Made by a program: the position numbers and the translations under genes. The notes beneath the pieces were generated by a model. The model did not search any database and was not told where the DNA came from. It saw nothing but the letters and a program-made list of their open reading frames with translations. DNA of 64,000 bases from Methylopila sp. 73B (GTDB lineage: Bacteria; Pseudomonadota; Alphaproteobacteria; Rhizobiales; Methylopilaceae). Location: the NCBI RefSeq assembly GCF_000526315.1, contig NZ_JAFV01000001.1, positions 3,908,501-3,972,500 of the forward strand. Direction: 5' to 3'. Positions 25,781 to 34,681 of this stretch are shown here, one piece after another. Every line of letters begins with the position of its first letter. The stretch's first letter is position 1.

Positions 25781-26500
25781 CTACTCGACTTTATCGGGCT
25801 TGTCGACGCCCCCTGTCGTGCGTGCGACATATTTCGCCCAGAGGTCGGGTCGGCGCGCCCTGGTGTCGGCTTGCGCCCGCAGCTTTCGCCAGCGCGCGAT
25901 CGCCTTATGATCGCCTGAGAGCAGGGCGTCCGGTATCGCTTTTCCCTCGAACGCGCGCGGCCGGGTGTAGTGCGGGTGCTCCAGCAGATCGCCCTCGAAG
26001 CTCTCGTCGTCGCCGGAGGCCGCGTCGCCCATCACGCCGGGGAGCAGGCGCACGCAGGCGTCGAGCAGCAGCAGCGCCGCCGCCTCGCCGCCCGACAGCA
26101 CCACGTCGCCCACCGCGATCTCCTCCAGCGCCCGGCCTTCGATCACGCGCTGGTCGACGCCTTCGAAGCGCCCGCAGAGCAGGACCGCCCCGGGTCCCGC
26201 CGCGAGTTGGCGGACGCGGGCCTGGGTGAGCGGCGCGCCGCGGGGCGTGAGCAGGATGCGCGGGCGTTCGTCCGCGGGCAGCGCGTCGAGCGCCTCGCCG
26301 ACGACGTCGGCCCGCAGAACCATCCCTGGGCCGCCCCCGGCCGGCGTAGCGTCGACCGAGCGATGCCGGTCGTGAGCGTGGTCGCGGATGTCGCGAGCGT
26401 CGAGCGACCAGGCGCCGCCCAGCGCGCGGCCGGCGAGCGCATGGCCAAGATGCCCCGGGAACATGGCGGGGTAGAGGGTGAGGACGGTCGCGCGCCACAT
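25781..26500 (-). CDS. trmD: tRNA (guanine37-N1)-methyltransferase
   Basis: 239 residues from ATG 26500 ([24 protein letters not shown]). The knot-fold signature blocks are [42 protein letters not shown] and [52 protein letters not shown] is the conserved C-terminal part. It methylates G37 of tRNAs to prevent frameshifting and pairs with rplS downstream. rimM and rpsP, usual neighbours, are absent; a GNAT gene diverges instead. Confidence 0.95.
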   Translation of the reverse strand: MWRATVLTLYPAMFPGHLGHALAGRALGGAWSLDARDIRDHAHDRHRSVDATPAGGGPGMVLRADVVGEALDALPADERPRILLTPRGAPLTQARVRQLAAGPGAVLLCGRFEGVDQRVIEGRALEEIAVGDVVLSGGEAAALLLLDACVRLLPGVMGDAASGDDESFEGDLLEHPHYTRPRAFEGKAIPDALLSGDHKAIARWRKLRAQADTRARRPDLWAKYVARTTGGVDKPDKVE

Positions 26501-26630
26501 CGGCTCGGCGGACGCTCCATGGCGACACGGGAAACGGCTTGAACGCCTCCTATCGCGCGCCCGGCGTCCGGCGTCCACCGCGCCGCGCGCCGCGTGGCGC
26601 GAAGCCGCCATTCACCCCTTGTCCGGCGCG

Positions 26631-27161
26631 ATGAACGGGGCTTACTCTCAAGGGGTGAGCACCGTCGCGATCGAGATCCGACCTGCGCGTGCGGCCGACG
26701 CCCCGGCCATCGCGAACGTGCACGACCAGGCATGGCGCAACGCCTACCGCGGCCTGATTCCCGGCCGGGAGCTCGAGCGGATGATCGAGCGGCGCGGCCC
26801 CGCCTGGTGGACCTCGGCCCTCAAGCGCGGCACCCGCGTCAGCCTCCTCATGTTCGGCGGCGAGGCGGTGGGCTACGCCAGCTCCGGCCGCAACCGCGCC
26901 TCCATGCTCGCGGTCGGCGGCGAGATCTATGAGCTCTACATGAAGCCGGAGTACCAGGGCGTGGGCCTCGGTCGCCGGCTGTTCGCGGCCGCCCGCGGCG
27001 ATCTGGCGGCCCGTGGGCTCTCCGGCGCCGCGACGTGGTCGCTCGCGGCCAACGATCCGGCCTGCGCCTTCTACGCGCGGCTCGGCGGCAAGCTCTCCGC
27101 CCGCGGCGTCGAGACCTTCGGCGACGTCACGCTCGAGAAGTTCGCCTTCGTCTGGCGCTAG
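26631..27161 (+). CDS. GNAT-family N-acetyltransferase
   Basis: 176 residues from ATG 26631 (GTG 26655 is possible). IEIRPARAADAPAIANVHDQAW is the start of the fold, and ELYMKPEYQGVGLGRRLF contains the acetyl-CoA pyrophosphate loop (QGVGLGRRL). A final strand, ATWSLAANDPACAFYARLGGK, carries the usual NxxAxxFYxxLG signature. The substrate cannot be told. It stands alone, divergent from trmD. Confidence 0.85.
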   Translation: MNGAYSQGVSTVAIEIRPARAADAPAIANVHDQAWRNAYRGLIPGRELERMIERRGPAWWTSALKRGTRVSLLMFGGEAVGYASSGRNRASMLAVGGEIYELYMKPEYQGVGLGRRLFAAARGDLAARGLSGAATWSLAANDPACAFYARLGGKLSARGVETFGDVTLEKFAFVWR

Positions 27162-27284
27162 CGCTAGGTCGTCGACAGCCTCGCTTTCCGAAACGGGCCC
27201 CGCCCTGCGCGCTTGCGCCGCGGCGGGCCGCTCCGCTATTCAAGCGCGACCCTCGCCCGCGACACCCAAGGACGACACGCCGCC

Positions 27285-27818
27285 ATGCGCATCGACGCCA
27301 TCTCGATCGGGAACAACCCGCCCTTCGACGTCAACGTGATCATCGAGGTGCCGATCGGCGGCGAGCCGATCAAGTACGAGCTCGACAAGGAGTCGGGCAC
27401 GCTGGTGGTGGACCGCTTCCTCTACACCTCGATGCGCTACCCCGGAAACTACGGCTTCATCCCCCACACGCTGTCCGACGACGGCGATCCGATCGACGTG
27501 CTGGTGGCGAACACCCGCGCCATCGTGCCGGGCGCCGTGATCAGCTGCCGCCCGGTCGGCGTCTTCAAGATGGAGGACGAGAAGGGGCTCGACGAGAAGA
27601 TCATCGCCGTGCCGACGCCGAAGCTCACCCGGCGCTACGAGAAGGTCGAGAACTACACCGACCTGCCGGAGATCACGCTCGATCAGATCAGCCACTTCTT
27701 CGAGCACTACAAGGATCTCGAAGGCGACAAGTGGGTGAAGGCGCTGGGCTGGGGCGGCGCTGAAGAGGCCCGCCAGATGATCCTCGACGCCATCGAGCGC
27801 GCCAAGGCCGCGAAGTAA
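27285..27818 (+). CDS. ppa: Inorganic pyrophosphatase
   Basis: 177 residues, the normal size of the soluble family I enzyme. [40 protein letters not shown] (with the metal-binding DGDPID signature) and [11 protein letters not shown] with the [15 protein letters not shown] block are all present. It hydrolyses pyrophosphate released by biosynthesis. Start ATG 27285 follows a short gap after the GNAT gene. Confidence 0.96.
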   Translation: MRIDAISIGNNPPFDVNVIIEVPIGGEPIKYELDKESGTLVVDRFLYTSMRYPGNYGFIPHTLSDDGDPIDVLVANTRAIVPGAVISCRPVGVFKMEDEKGLDEKIIAVPTPKLTRRYEKVENYTDLPEITLDQISHFFEHYKDLEGDKWVKALGWGGAEEARQMILDAIERAKAAK

Positions 27819-27847
27819 CGGCGGGACCTCTCCGGCGGCCGCGCCCG

Positions 27848-28126
27848 TCAGGGCGCGCCCGCCGCGGCCCGGAGCCGCGCCTCGAGCGCGGCCGGGTCGC
27901 CGTCGATCGCGAAGGTCTTGATCCGGCTCGTCGCGCCGGAGGTCTGCGTCACCGCCGAGCGCGGGACGCCCGCGGCCTTCGCCAGCAGCGCGCGCAACGC
28001 CGCGTTGGCCTCGCCGTCCTGCGGGGCGGCGCGTACCCGAACGGCGAGCACCGCCGTCCCGTCGGACAGACGCTCCACCCCGTCGATCCCGTCGCGTCCG
28101 CCGCGCGGCGTGAGCCGCGCGCGCAC
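27848..28126 (-). CDS. DUF167 family protein (YggU-like)
   Basis: 92 residues from GTG 28126: VRARLTPRGGRDGIDG, LAVRVRAAPQDGEANAALRALLAKAAGVPRSAV and SGATSRIKTFAIDGD give the complete small alpha/beta fold. The same frame stays open upstream for 13 more codons ([13 protein letters not shown]), up to a CTG that overlaps the yggT stop. Relatives often have such an N-terminus, so initiation at a non-standard codon is possible. Function of the family is unknown. It is coupled with the yggT gene. Confidence 0.85.
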   Translation of the reverse strand: MRARLTPRGGRDGIDGVERLSDGTAVLAVRVRAAPQDGEANAALRALLAKAAGVPRSAVTQTSGATSRIKTFAIDGDPAALEARLRAAAGAP

Positions 28127-28164
28127 GTAAAGCGCGCCCGCGCCGGCGCGGAACGGCGTCGCGC

Positions 28165-28455
28165 TCAGTAGACGCTCGGGTAGAGGTAGAGAACGATCAC
28201 CCGCTGGATGAAGAAGATGATCAGCAGCAGGATGATCGGCGAGATGTCGATGCCGCCCATGCTGGGCAGCATGTTGCGGATCGGCCTGAGCGCCGGCTCC
28301 GTGATCCGGATCAGGAAGTCCCAGATCGCGGCGATGACCGAATTCCGGGTGTTCACGACGTTGAACGCCACGAGCCAGGACAGGATCGCCATGGCGATCA
28401 GCAGCCAGGTGTAGAGCTGCAAAGCGAGCAGAACGACGTCGAGAAGGGCGCGCAT
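28165..28455 (-). CDS. YggT family membrane protein
   Basis: 96 residues with two membrane spans: [21 protein letters not shown] and [21 protein letters not shown]. The central [24 protein letters not shown] is the family signature. YggT proteins have been linked to osmotic shock resistance and cell division. It is the first gene of the yggT-DUF167 pair, the order seen in many alphaproteobacteria. Confidence 0.92.
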   Translation of the reverse strand: MRALLDVVLLALQLYTWLLIAMAILSWLVAFNVVNTRNSVIAAIWDFLIRITEPALRPIRNMLPSMGGIDISPIILLLIIFFIQRVIVLYLYPSVY

Positions 28456-28636
28456 CCGGCGGTCGATCCTTGAGGCGGGGAGGGCGGTCGAGTGATAGCG
28501 TCGACAGGCCGACCCGACAAGCCGCTGTGCCGCGAGCCGTCGGAGAGCTTTGCCCCGCGGTCCCGCCTGCGGCGGCCGGGACGCGTCGCTTGACAGAGTC
28601 CGGGACGGCCTCGTATATGGCGCGCCTTCGGGATGC

Positions 28637-28712
28637 GGGGCCGTAGCTCAGATGGGAGAGCGCTGCAATCGCACTGCAGAGGTCAGGGGTTCGATTCCCC
28701 TCGGCTCCACCA
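28637..28712 (+). tRNA. tRNA-Ala (anticodon CGC)
   Basis: 76 bases including an encoded CCA. Acceptor arms GGGGCCG/CGGCTCC pair fully. The D arm is GCTC...GAGC, the anticodon stem CTGCA/TGCAG with loop ATCGCAC (anticodon CGC, reading GCG), and the T arm AGGGG-TTCGATT-CCCCT. Its 3' end is the attachment core of the 10-kb element to the right. Confidence 0.95.
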
Positions 28713-28722
28713 CCTCCCGAAC
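28698..28722 (+). other. attL, 25-bp attachment core
   Basis: The 3' end of the tRNA plus ten downstream bases. It begins CCCTCGGCTCC and ends CCACCTCCCGAAC, and is repeated without mismatch at 38908-38932. Confidence 0.9.
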
Positions 28723-28744
28723 TGAAGCCTGATTTTCCAAAGCC

Positions 28745-29830
28745 TTAGTCCTCATTTTGGCTACCCTCCTCGGGGTGGTTAGCCAGATTTGTTCCCGTTT
28801 CGCGCTTCGGCAGACGCTTCATGGCCTGCCCCGCGAGCATCTTTTGCTCCGCCGCGCGCGTGTAACGAGAGACCTCTGATTCCGTCCGGTGGCCGGTCAC
28901 GGCTTTGATCTGCTGATTGGTCGATCCGCCCTCGGCGAGCCGCCGCGCGATCGCTTTCCGGAGGCCATGGGCGGAGCACTGCGGCAATCCGGCCTCGTCG
29001 CAGCGGTCCCGAAACCAGTTGCCGAAGCCGGCGTTGCTGAAGGGCTTGCCGTACTCAGTGACGAGGAACGTCAGGTTTTCGCGAGGGGTGCCGGCGATCA
29101 CGCGCTCCAGCTCGGCGTGGAGCGGGATGTCGAGCGATTCTCCGGTCTTCTGCTGCCGGACCTTGATCCCGCCACGGCTCACGTGCTGCCAGCCCATCCG
29201 GACGACGTCGGAGCGCCTCTGGCCGGTGTAGAGCATCAGCGCCATGGCCAGCCGCGCCTTGGAGCCGATGGGGTGGCGCGCCTCGAACTGGGCGATCTCC
29301 TCCTCCGACCAGGTGTGCAGGCCATCGTTCTTGATGCGGAAGCCGCGGATGCCGATCGCCGGGTTGTCGCGGCGCATGCGCTCGTCGACCGCGAAGGTGA
29401 GCAACGTCTTGAGGAGCTTCAGGAGGTTGTTCGCGGCGCTCGGCCGGTCCGACATTCCGCCGATGATCGCCTTGATATGGTGGCGCTCCAAGCCCGCCAC
29501 GGGCTTCGCGCCGTGCTTCAGGCGGAACGCCTCCAGGCGGCTCCGCACGTTGCGCTTGCTGCTTGCGGCCAGTCCCGTGAAGAGCGCATCGCGGTAATAG
29601 CGGACGATCAGGTCGTCGAGCGTGCCCGGCTTCGTGCGAGAGGCTCCCGGCTCGATCTTCGGCGCGGCCATGCGATCGAGGCAGGCCTGATACTCGGTCT
29701 GAAACTCCGGCGTCCACGGGATCGACTTGAAGTAATAGGCCTCCTGCCCCGTGCGCCGAAACCGGACGCGCATCTTGCCATGCCGGTCCTTGAACTCGGA
29801 GACGTAGCGGGGGAGGCGGCGGCGCTTCAT
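28745..29830 (-). CDS. int: Tyrosine-type site-specific integrase
   Basis: 361 residues. The catalytic set is visible: Arg in LYTGQRRSDVV (205-206), His288 and Arg291 in AHGLRKAIARRL, His314 in VTGHRTESEV and the nucleophile Tyr323 in SRYTRAA. An SAM-like core-binding domain spans about 70-165. Its stop is 22 bases from attL and it is transcribed toward the tRNA. Its ATG overlaps the stop of the 63-residue gene upstream, which overlaps portal. Integrase would thus be made with the head proteins, which is unusual. Confidence 0.93.
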   Translation of the reverse strand: MKRRRLPRYVSEFKDRHGKMRVRFRRTGQEAYYFKSIPWTPEFQTEYQACLDRMAAPKIEPGASRTKPGTLDDLIVRYYRDALFTGLAASSKRNVRSRLEAFRLKHGAKPVAGLERHHIKAIIGGMSDRPSAANNLLKLLKTLLTFAVDERMRRDNPAIGIRGFRIKNDGLHTWSEEEIAQFEARHPIGSKARLAMALMLYTGQRRSDVVRMGWQHVSRGGIKVRQQKTGESLDIPLHAELERVIAGTPRENLTFLVTEYGKPFSNAGFGNWFRDRCDEAGLPQCSAHGLRKAIARRLAEGGSTNQQIKAVTGHRTESEVSRYTRAAEQKMLAGQAMKRLPKRETGTNLANHPEEGSQNED

Positions 29831-30018
29831 CGCTGCAGGACCTCATCCCATGGGTTGGCCGGCGTAGCCTGATCCTGCGGCTCCCCCACCAGCACGACGA
29901 TCTTGCCGTTGCGGTCGACCTCGACGCCACGGATCGGCACGCCTGCCGCCTTGGCGCCCTTCAGGATCCGGGAGACCTCGGCCTGCGTGAAGGTGGCCGT
30001 GCGGCGCTGGGCCATCAT
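29827..30018 (-). CDS. Small hypothetical protein between portal and integrase
   Basis: 62-63 residues (two adjacent ATGs, 30018 and 30015). QRRTATFTQAEVSRILKGAKAAG followed by RGVEVDRNGKIVVLVGE suggests a short helix and a beta hairpin. Small proteins of this kind are common next to integrases in alphaproteobacterial prophages, but I know no function. It overlaps the portal stop and the integrase start by four bases each, so all three are translationally coupled. Confidence 0.75.
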   Translation of the reverse strand: MMAQRRTATFTQAEVSRILKGAKAAGVPIRGVEVDRNGKIVVLVGEPQDQATPANPWDEVLQR

Positions 30019-31235
30019 GCCACTCCCGGCTCGATCGGCGCGGGCGCGCCGATCGGCCCCATGTTGAGCGGGCGGACGTACTCGTCGCCGTCGTCGATGG
30101 GGCTCATGTTCTCCAGCCGGCGCACGTCGTTCGGGGAGAGCCAGCCCCACTGCCGGCCGGTGGCGTAGGCCGTGTAGCGGGCCGAGACGTCGCCGCGCAG
30201 CAGTCCCGCGAGGTCGTGCTCGATGTAGAGGGTGCGGCGTCCGACGTCCGTCAGGAGACAGCGCATCATGGCCGCCTCGACGCGGCCGGCGAGCGGGCCG
30301 ATGGCGTTCTGCACCAGCGCCCGCGCCTCCTGCTCGGTGTTCGAGTACGTGGCCTTGTCGGTGATGCCGACGGAGGTCGGCGGCAGGCCGAAGATTCGCG
30401 CCACGTCCTCGTTGGAGAGCTTCAGGGAGGCGACCAGCTCGGCGTCCTCGCTCGACACCGACATGCTCTCCCACTTCACTCCGCCGTCGAGCACGAAGAA
30501 CTGGCCGCGGTTCCGGGCGCCCTGCTGCTGCTGGGCGATCGACTCGCGGGCCATCTTCTTTTGCTCGGGGTTCAGGTTCATCGGGTACGAAAAGACCCCG
30601 GACGGCCGGATGACGTTGTTCACCTGCGCCTCGGCGGCGTCCCTCTGGCTCACGGCGAAGCCTAGAGCCCCGCGGGCGATCTGCATCGGCGACAGGCCCA
30701 TGACGCCGTCGCGTGACGGGCCGCGGACGTGCAGCACCTCCTCCTGAAGCAGGACGGCCGTGCCGCCGGCGGGCTCCGAGACGCGGTAGCGCAGACGTCC
30801 GGAGGGCAGACGCTCCACCGTCACGTTGGCGTTCGGCAGGTGATAGAGCGCCGTCGGCTGGCCGCGGCCGTTGCGCTCGATGCGGGCGAAGGCGTTGCCG
30901 AAGGTGTCGAGGGAGCGGACGAGCGCCTCGCGCACCTCGAAGGCCGTCGCGTTCGGGTTCGCCTGGTCGTGCAGCACGCCGTAGAGCGGCAGGTCGTCCG
31001 CTCGCTCGCGTCCGCCGTCGGCGGTGCGGCCGAAGACGTGGAGCGGGACGGAGGCCATCAGCTCGGAGCGTAGCGACACGCAGCGGGCGGCGACGGCGAG
31101 GCTCGACAGCACGACGTCGGGTCCGATCGCACCGACCGGGCCGTGCATCCCAAAGAACTCGGCGAGGTATGGGTCCGAGGCGCGGGCGGTCTCCGCGCGC
31201 GTTTCCCGGCCGAGCAGGCGGTCCAGCAGGCCCAT
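30015..31235 (-). CDS. HK97-family phage portal protein
   Basis: 406 residues from ATG 31235. MGLLDRLLGRETRAE, AVAARCVSLRSELMASVPLHVF, PNPNATAFEVREALVRSLDTFGNAF-type and FGLPPTSVGITDKATYSNTEQ are the conserved blocks of HK97 portals. It forms the dodecameric ring through which DNA enters and to which a tail attaches. It follows the protease gene by two bases. In standard HK97 operons portal precedes the protease and capsid; here it comes last. Confidence 0.92.
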   Translation of the reverse strand: MGLLDRLLGRETRAETARASDPYLAEFFGMHGPVGAIGPDVVLSSLAVAARCVSLRSELMASVPLHVFGRTADGGRERADDLPLYGVLHDQANPNATAFEVREALVRSLDTFGNAFARIERNGRGQPTALYHLPNANVTVERLPSGRLRYRVSEPAGGTAVLLQEEVLHVRGPSRDGVMGLSPMQIARGALGFAVSQRDAAEAQVNNVIRPSGVFSYPMNLNPEQKKMARESIAQQQQGARNRGQFFVLDGGVKWESMSVSSEDAELVASLKLSNEDVARIFGLPPTSVGITDKATYSNTEQEARALVQNAIGPLAGRVEAAMMRCLLTDVGRRTLYIEHDLAGLLRGDVSARYTAYATGRQWGWLSPNDVRRLENMSPIDDGDEYVRPLNMGPIGAPAPIEPGVA

Positions 31236-31237
31236 GG

Positions 31238-31774
31238 TCAGCCTCCGAGCGTCGCGAGATAGAGCCCGGCGAGCGTGCGCCGGACGGGGGCGCCCGACGC
31301 CGCGGAGCGGGCGTGGATGGTGGTGCCGTCGTAGGCCGGCCACGCCAGCACGACGGAGATCTCGTGCAGCGTGACGGCGCGCAGCTCGCGCTCCTCGCCG
31401 CGCCAGGCGTCGCCGCCTTCGGGGACGCTGAAGCCGAACGACATGCCGCCCAGGTCGCCGCGCTCGGCCAACGCCAACACGTCGCGCCCGGCCTGCGTCT
31501 CCGGCACGTCGAGGCCGAAGGCGAGACCGCGGCTGTCCTCGGACAGCTTCAGCGTGCCGCTGCGGGTGCGGGCCAGCACGCGGCCGGGGTCGTGGTCGAC
31601 GAGGGCCAGAACGTCGCGGCCGAGCGAGCCGGCGAAGGCGCCGGCCCGGATGGTCTCGGTGAACCGGCCGCCGATCTGCGCCGGCGCGTCGAACAGGGCG
31701 GCGTAGCCCTCGAGGCGGCGGCCCTTGGCCCGCACCTCGATCGCCGCCGATCGGCGTTCCGGCTCGGCGGTCAT
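31238..31774 (-). CDS. HK97-family prohead protease
   Basis: 178 residues from ATG 31774, which overlaps the capsid stop (ATGA). IEVRAKGRRLEGYAALFDAPAQIG opens the fold. VLALVDHDPGRVLART carries the catalytic His and DLGGMSFGFSVPEG the catalytic Ser, the pair expected for U35-type proteases. It trims the capsid protein's N-terminal delta domain during head maturation. Confidence 0.9.
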   Translation of the reverse strand: MTAEPERRSAAIEVRAKGRRLEGYAALFDAPAQIGGRFTETIRAGAFAGSLGRDVLALVDHDPGRVLARTRSGTLKLSEDSRGLAFGLDVPETQAGRDVLALAERGDLGGMSFGFSVPEGGDAWRGEERELRAVTLHEISVVLAWPAYDGTTIHARSAASGAPVRRTLAGLYLATLGG

Positions 31775-33000
31775 CAGGCGATCCCCGCGGCGGCGAAAGC
31801 CTCGGGCGTCCGCACCAGCACGTCCACGTCGAGGAAGGCGTGGATGAGCACGCCGCCCTTGGAGGCGACGTCGGCGTGGTACGGGTTCACGAGGATGTCG
31901 ACGCCGGACCAGTAGCCCAGCACCAGCTCCGACCACTGGCCGTAGATCAGCGCGTTCTTGTCGGTGTCGTAGGTGCTGGGGACCTGGGTCGTGGTCGCCA
32001 CCCTCTCGCCGTGGAACAGCTCGGCCAGCGGGATCACGTGGCCGTCGGCGTCCTTGGTCTTTCGCGCCAGGCGCATCACGCCCGGGTTGGTGACGAAGGC
32101 GCGGGAGCCGGTGAGGTCGTCCAGCTCCAGCGCGGCGATCATCTCGGCCGTGGTGTCGGAGAAGTCCGCCTCCGGCGGCACCACATGGATACCGACGGTG
32201 TTGAGCACGCCGCGCGGCATGTTCGCCGTGCCCGTGCCGGCCAGCGCCGCCCGGTCGACCTCCTGGCGGAGGATCAGGCCGAGGTCGTTGCGCAGCAGGG
32301 TTTCGATCGCCGTGGAGGACTGCAGGATCATCCGGCGCGACAGCTCATATTCGCCGGATACGGTCTTGGGCGAGAGCGTCTTCTTGGCAAACTTGGGGTC
32401 GGAGCGCGTGGTGTTGGCGTGCTCGGCGATCCAGTGGGCGGAGCCGCTCTCGGCCAGCACCGGCAGGTCGAGGTTGCCAACGAGGTCGCGCAGGACGGTC
32501 GCGCCCAGGCTCTCGATCAGCAGCGCCGGCCGCGGGTGGTCCCGAACGGGCGCCACGGCGGTGGCGACGAGCGCGCCGCCCGGCCCGCCGGCGGGCGTGG
32601 TGGTGGTGACGGCTCTGTATTCCATCAGCACGGAGGTCGGGACCATGACGCCGCGGCTCTCGCGCCCGCGGGCGAGGTCCTGGTGCACCTCGGCCTCGAG
32701 GCCGGTGAGGCGGCCCGACATGCTCTCCTGCACGGCCTTGGCGAGGGAGTAGTTCCGCAGCTCGCGCGGACCGCCGTCGCCGTGGATGGTCTGCGCGTCC
32801 GCCCGGCGCTCGGCTTCCGCGAGGAACTCCTGCGCCTTGATCTGCTTGTTGATTTCCCGGACTTCGGAGCTGGCGCGCTCCAACGCGGTCAGCTCTTCGG
32901 CGGTGAAATCGCGGCTTTCCGATTTGGCGTTGTCACGAATGGCCAAGCCGGCCGTTTCGTGAGAGTCCCGCTGCTCGCGGAGGGTGTTGAGGTTCGGCAT
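31774..33000 (-). CDS. HK97-family major capsid protein
   Basis: 408 residues from ATG 33000. Residues 1-90 are helical and charged (LREQRDSHETAGLAIRDNAK, EVREINKQIKAQEFLAEAE), the scaffolding delta domain. The mature fold starts with RGVMVPTSVLMEYRAVTT. DLPVLAESGSAHWIAEH, SRRMILQSSTAIETLLRNDL and LVLGYWSGVDILVNPYH are typical capsid blocks. It is the main head subunit. It is first of the capsid-protease-portal set, the reverse of the usual order. Confidence 0.92.
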   Translation of the reverse strand: MPNLNTLREQRDSHETAGLAIRDNAKSESRDFTAEELTALERASSEVREINKQIKAQEFLAEAERRADAQTIHGDGGPRELRNYSLAKAVQESMSGRLTGLEAEVHQDLARGRESRGVMVPTSVLMEYRAVTTTTPAGGPGGALVATAVAPVRDHPRPALLIESLGATVLRDLVGNLDLPVLAESGSAHWIAEHANTTRSDPKFAKKTLSPKTVSGEYELSRRMILQSSTAIETLLRNDLGLILRQEVDRAALAGTGTANMPRGVLNTVGIHVVPPEADFSDTTAEMIAALELDDLTGSRAFVTNPGVMRLARKTKDADGHVIPLAELFHGERVATTTQVPSTYDTDKNALIYGQWSELVLGYWSGVDILVNPYHADVASKGGVLIHAFLDVDVLVRTPEAFAAAGIA

Positions 33001-33060
33001 AGAAAGGTTCCTTCTGAGGGCCCGTACAGTCGTCACGACGTTCGATGCGTTGATCTTTGG

Positions 33061-33780
33061 TCAGTCTTCACCGCCGCCGCTGGCGGCGGCCTCGGTATCT
33101 GCTTTGAGGGTGGTCCAGATGGTCAGCAGCGTCTTGGTCGATACAGAGACGCTCACGCGCCGGTCGGCCGTCTTAGGGCCGTAGAAGCCCTGCTCCAGCC
33201 TGTCGGGGTCCTGGTAGAAGCGGCCTTCGAAATCGACCACTCGCTGGCCGCCGATCGTGCGGAACATTTCGATCAGGCCGAAGTAACGGCTGAAGGTGAC
33301 CTCGACGCCAACCATCCGCGCCTCGAGGGCGAGACGGAACATGCCGGCCGGATTGCCGCCGGGATACTGCTTGTCCACGTAGAGCTTGAGAGCCACCAAC
33401 AGTTCGGGCACGCCCTCGATAAGGCCCTCCAAGGCCTCGCCGAAGGTGCGGGCATCCATGACGTTCTGGATCGCCTGCGGGTAGTCGTCGTAGCGGTCGA
33501 GCTGCGCGCTGCCGGGTGAACCCCGTCCGATCTCCGTCATCTGCTGCAGGCTTCGGAACCGATCGATGGCGAGCGCCGCGTCCTTCGGGGTGTCGGCGCC
33601 GTTCAGCGCGATCAGCAGGTTGACGGCTTCCGCGACGGAGACGTGCGACGCGCCGCCGCCCCGCTTGCCCGTCGAGATGTACCCCGTCTCGCGAATGGTC
33701 CGCGCGATGTGATCGATCGTCGGACGATCGCGGCCATCGACCTTCGCCATTTCGGTCACCAGTACGGGAAGGGTCGCCAT
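33061..33780 (-). CDS. Hypothetical protein of the satellite element
   Basis: 239 residues from ATG 33780. The first 60 (ATLPVLVTEMAKVDGRDRPTIDHIARTIRETGYIS) resemble a helix-turn-helix-like fold, followed by TGKRGGGASHVSVAEAVNLLIALNG. The C-terminal half has mixed strands and ends in an acidic GGGED tail. I recognise no family. It lies just upstream of the capsid gene in the same orientation. It could be a DNA-packaging specificity factor (no small terminase is otherwise seen), a regulator or cargo; these are guesses. Confidence 0.6.
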   Translation of the reverse strand: MATLPVLVTEMAKVDGRDRPTIDHIARTIRETGYISTGKRGGGASHVSVAEAVNLLIALNGADTPKDAALAIDRFRSLQQMTEIGRGSPGSAQLDRYDDYPQAIQNVMDARTFGEALEGLIEGVPELLVALKLYVDKQYPGGNPAGMFRLALEARMVGVEVTFSRYFGLIEMFRTIGGQRVVDFEGRFYQDPDRLEQGFYGPKTADRRVSVSVSTKTLLTIWTTLKADTEAAASGGGED

Positions 33781-33862
33781 CAATGCCTCCTGAGCGTTCT
33801 GAGCGTCACACAGAACGAAAGGTGAGGCAAGCGTTATGTGTGCGACTCAGAATGGCTACGGT

Positions 33863-34585
33863 TTACGCCATCGCCGACACGGCCTCCGCCAACGGCACGC
33901 CCCACAGGAAGGCGGCTCGGATGCGGTTGATCTCGTCCGCCTTGGAGACCGCGATCATCGCCCTGGCCTTGATGCCGAGGCCGGTGAAGGTCCGCACTTC
34001 GGCGTCTCCGATGCGTGCGGCGACCCGCTCCAGCGCGCCCGCAGCCTTGATCCGGTCGCGGTCCGCCTGCTCGAAGCCGGAGGCCTCGAAAGCCTTCGCC
34101 TTGGCCGCCTCGAACTGCCGCGCGATCTTGAGCCGGCGCCGCGCGGTCCGTCCCGCCTTCGACCGCGGGCCGTAGTCCTGAACCTCGATCTCGAGGTTGC
34201 GGACAGTGGCGATCGTCCGGCTCATCCCTTCCCGGCCGCGGTAGAGGCAGCGCCCTTCGACATCGACTTCGCGCTCGCCGCAGAATAGCCGGTGGTCGTC
34301 CCGGCTGAACACCAGCTCGTCCGGCACGTCCGGCGCCAGCGCCTCATAGGCCGCTCGCGCCTCGCGCTTGCGGGCGTCAGCGGCGGCGAAGGCCCGCTCC
34401 GCTGCGTCCAGTTCGGGCGCAAGCGCCAGCAGCTCGGGATTCTCGGCGGAGAGAGCCGCCTGGGCCAGGACGGGCGTGAGGGCGAGCCCCGAGGCGGGGA
34501 GGGCGGCGGCAGCGCCGCGCAGGAAGCCGCGACGGTTCAGGGCGGACATAGCTCGGCCCACGGCCGGAACATGTGCGTTCGGCAT
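33863..34585 (-). CDS. Hypothetical protein with a Tat-like signal, satellite cargo
   Basis: 240 residues from ATG 34585, supported by AAAGGA upstream; MSALNRRGFLRG from 34549 is the alternative. NRRGFLRG followed by AAAALPASGLALTPVLAQA fits a twin-arginine export signal with a cleavable end. The mature part is mostly helical and charged (ELDAAERAFAAADARKREARAAYEAL), without known motifs. An exported, folded protein is odd cargo for a phage element and might alter the host envelope. It is first of the leftward operon, divergent from the XRE regulator. Confidence 0.55.
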   Translation of the reverse strand: MPNAHVPAVGRAMSALNRRGFLRGAAAALPASGLALTPVLAQAALSAENPELLALAPELDAAERAFAAADARKREARAAYEALAPDVPDELVFSRDDHRLFCGEREVDVEGRCLYRGREGMSRTIATVRNLEIEVQDYGPRSKAGRTARRRLKIARQFEAAKAKAFEASGFEQADRDRIKAAGALERVAARIGDAEVRTFTGLGIKARAMIAVSKADEINRIRAAFLWGVPLAEAVSAMA

Positions 34586-34597
34586 CTTGATATCCTT

Positions 34598-34681
34598 TGG
34601 CGAAATCAATCAGTGTGATATATTTCGCTCAATAACGATGTTTCGTCAAGCGATAGAGATCGAAGTGAGCGAAATCACTCA
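34598..34681. promoter_or_regulatory. Putative XRE regulator operators
   Basis: Three copies of a GCGAAAT motif occur. One is TGGCGAAATCA at 34598-34608. A second is TATTTCGCTCA at 34621-34631 (inverted). The third, TGAGCGAAATCACTCA at 34666-34681, is inside the start of the XRE gene. They lie between or at the starts of two divergent genes, as expected for a repressor switch. Confidence 0.5.
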
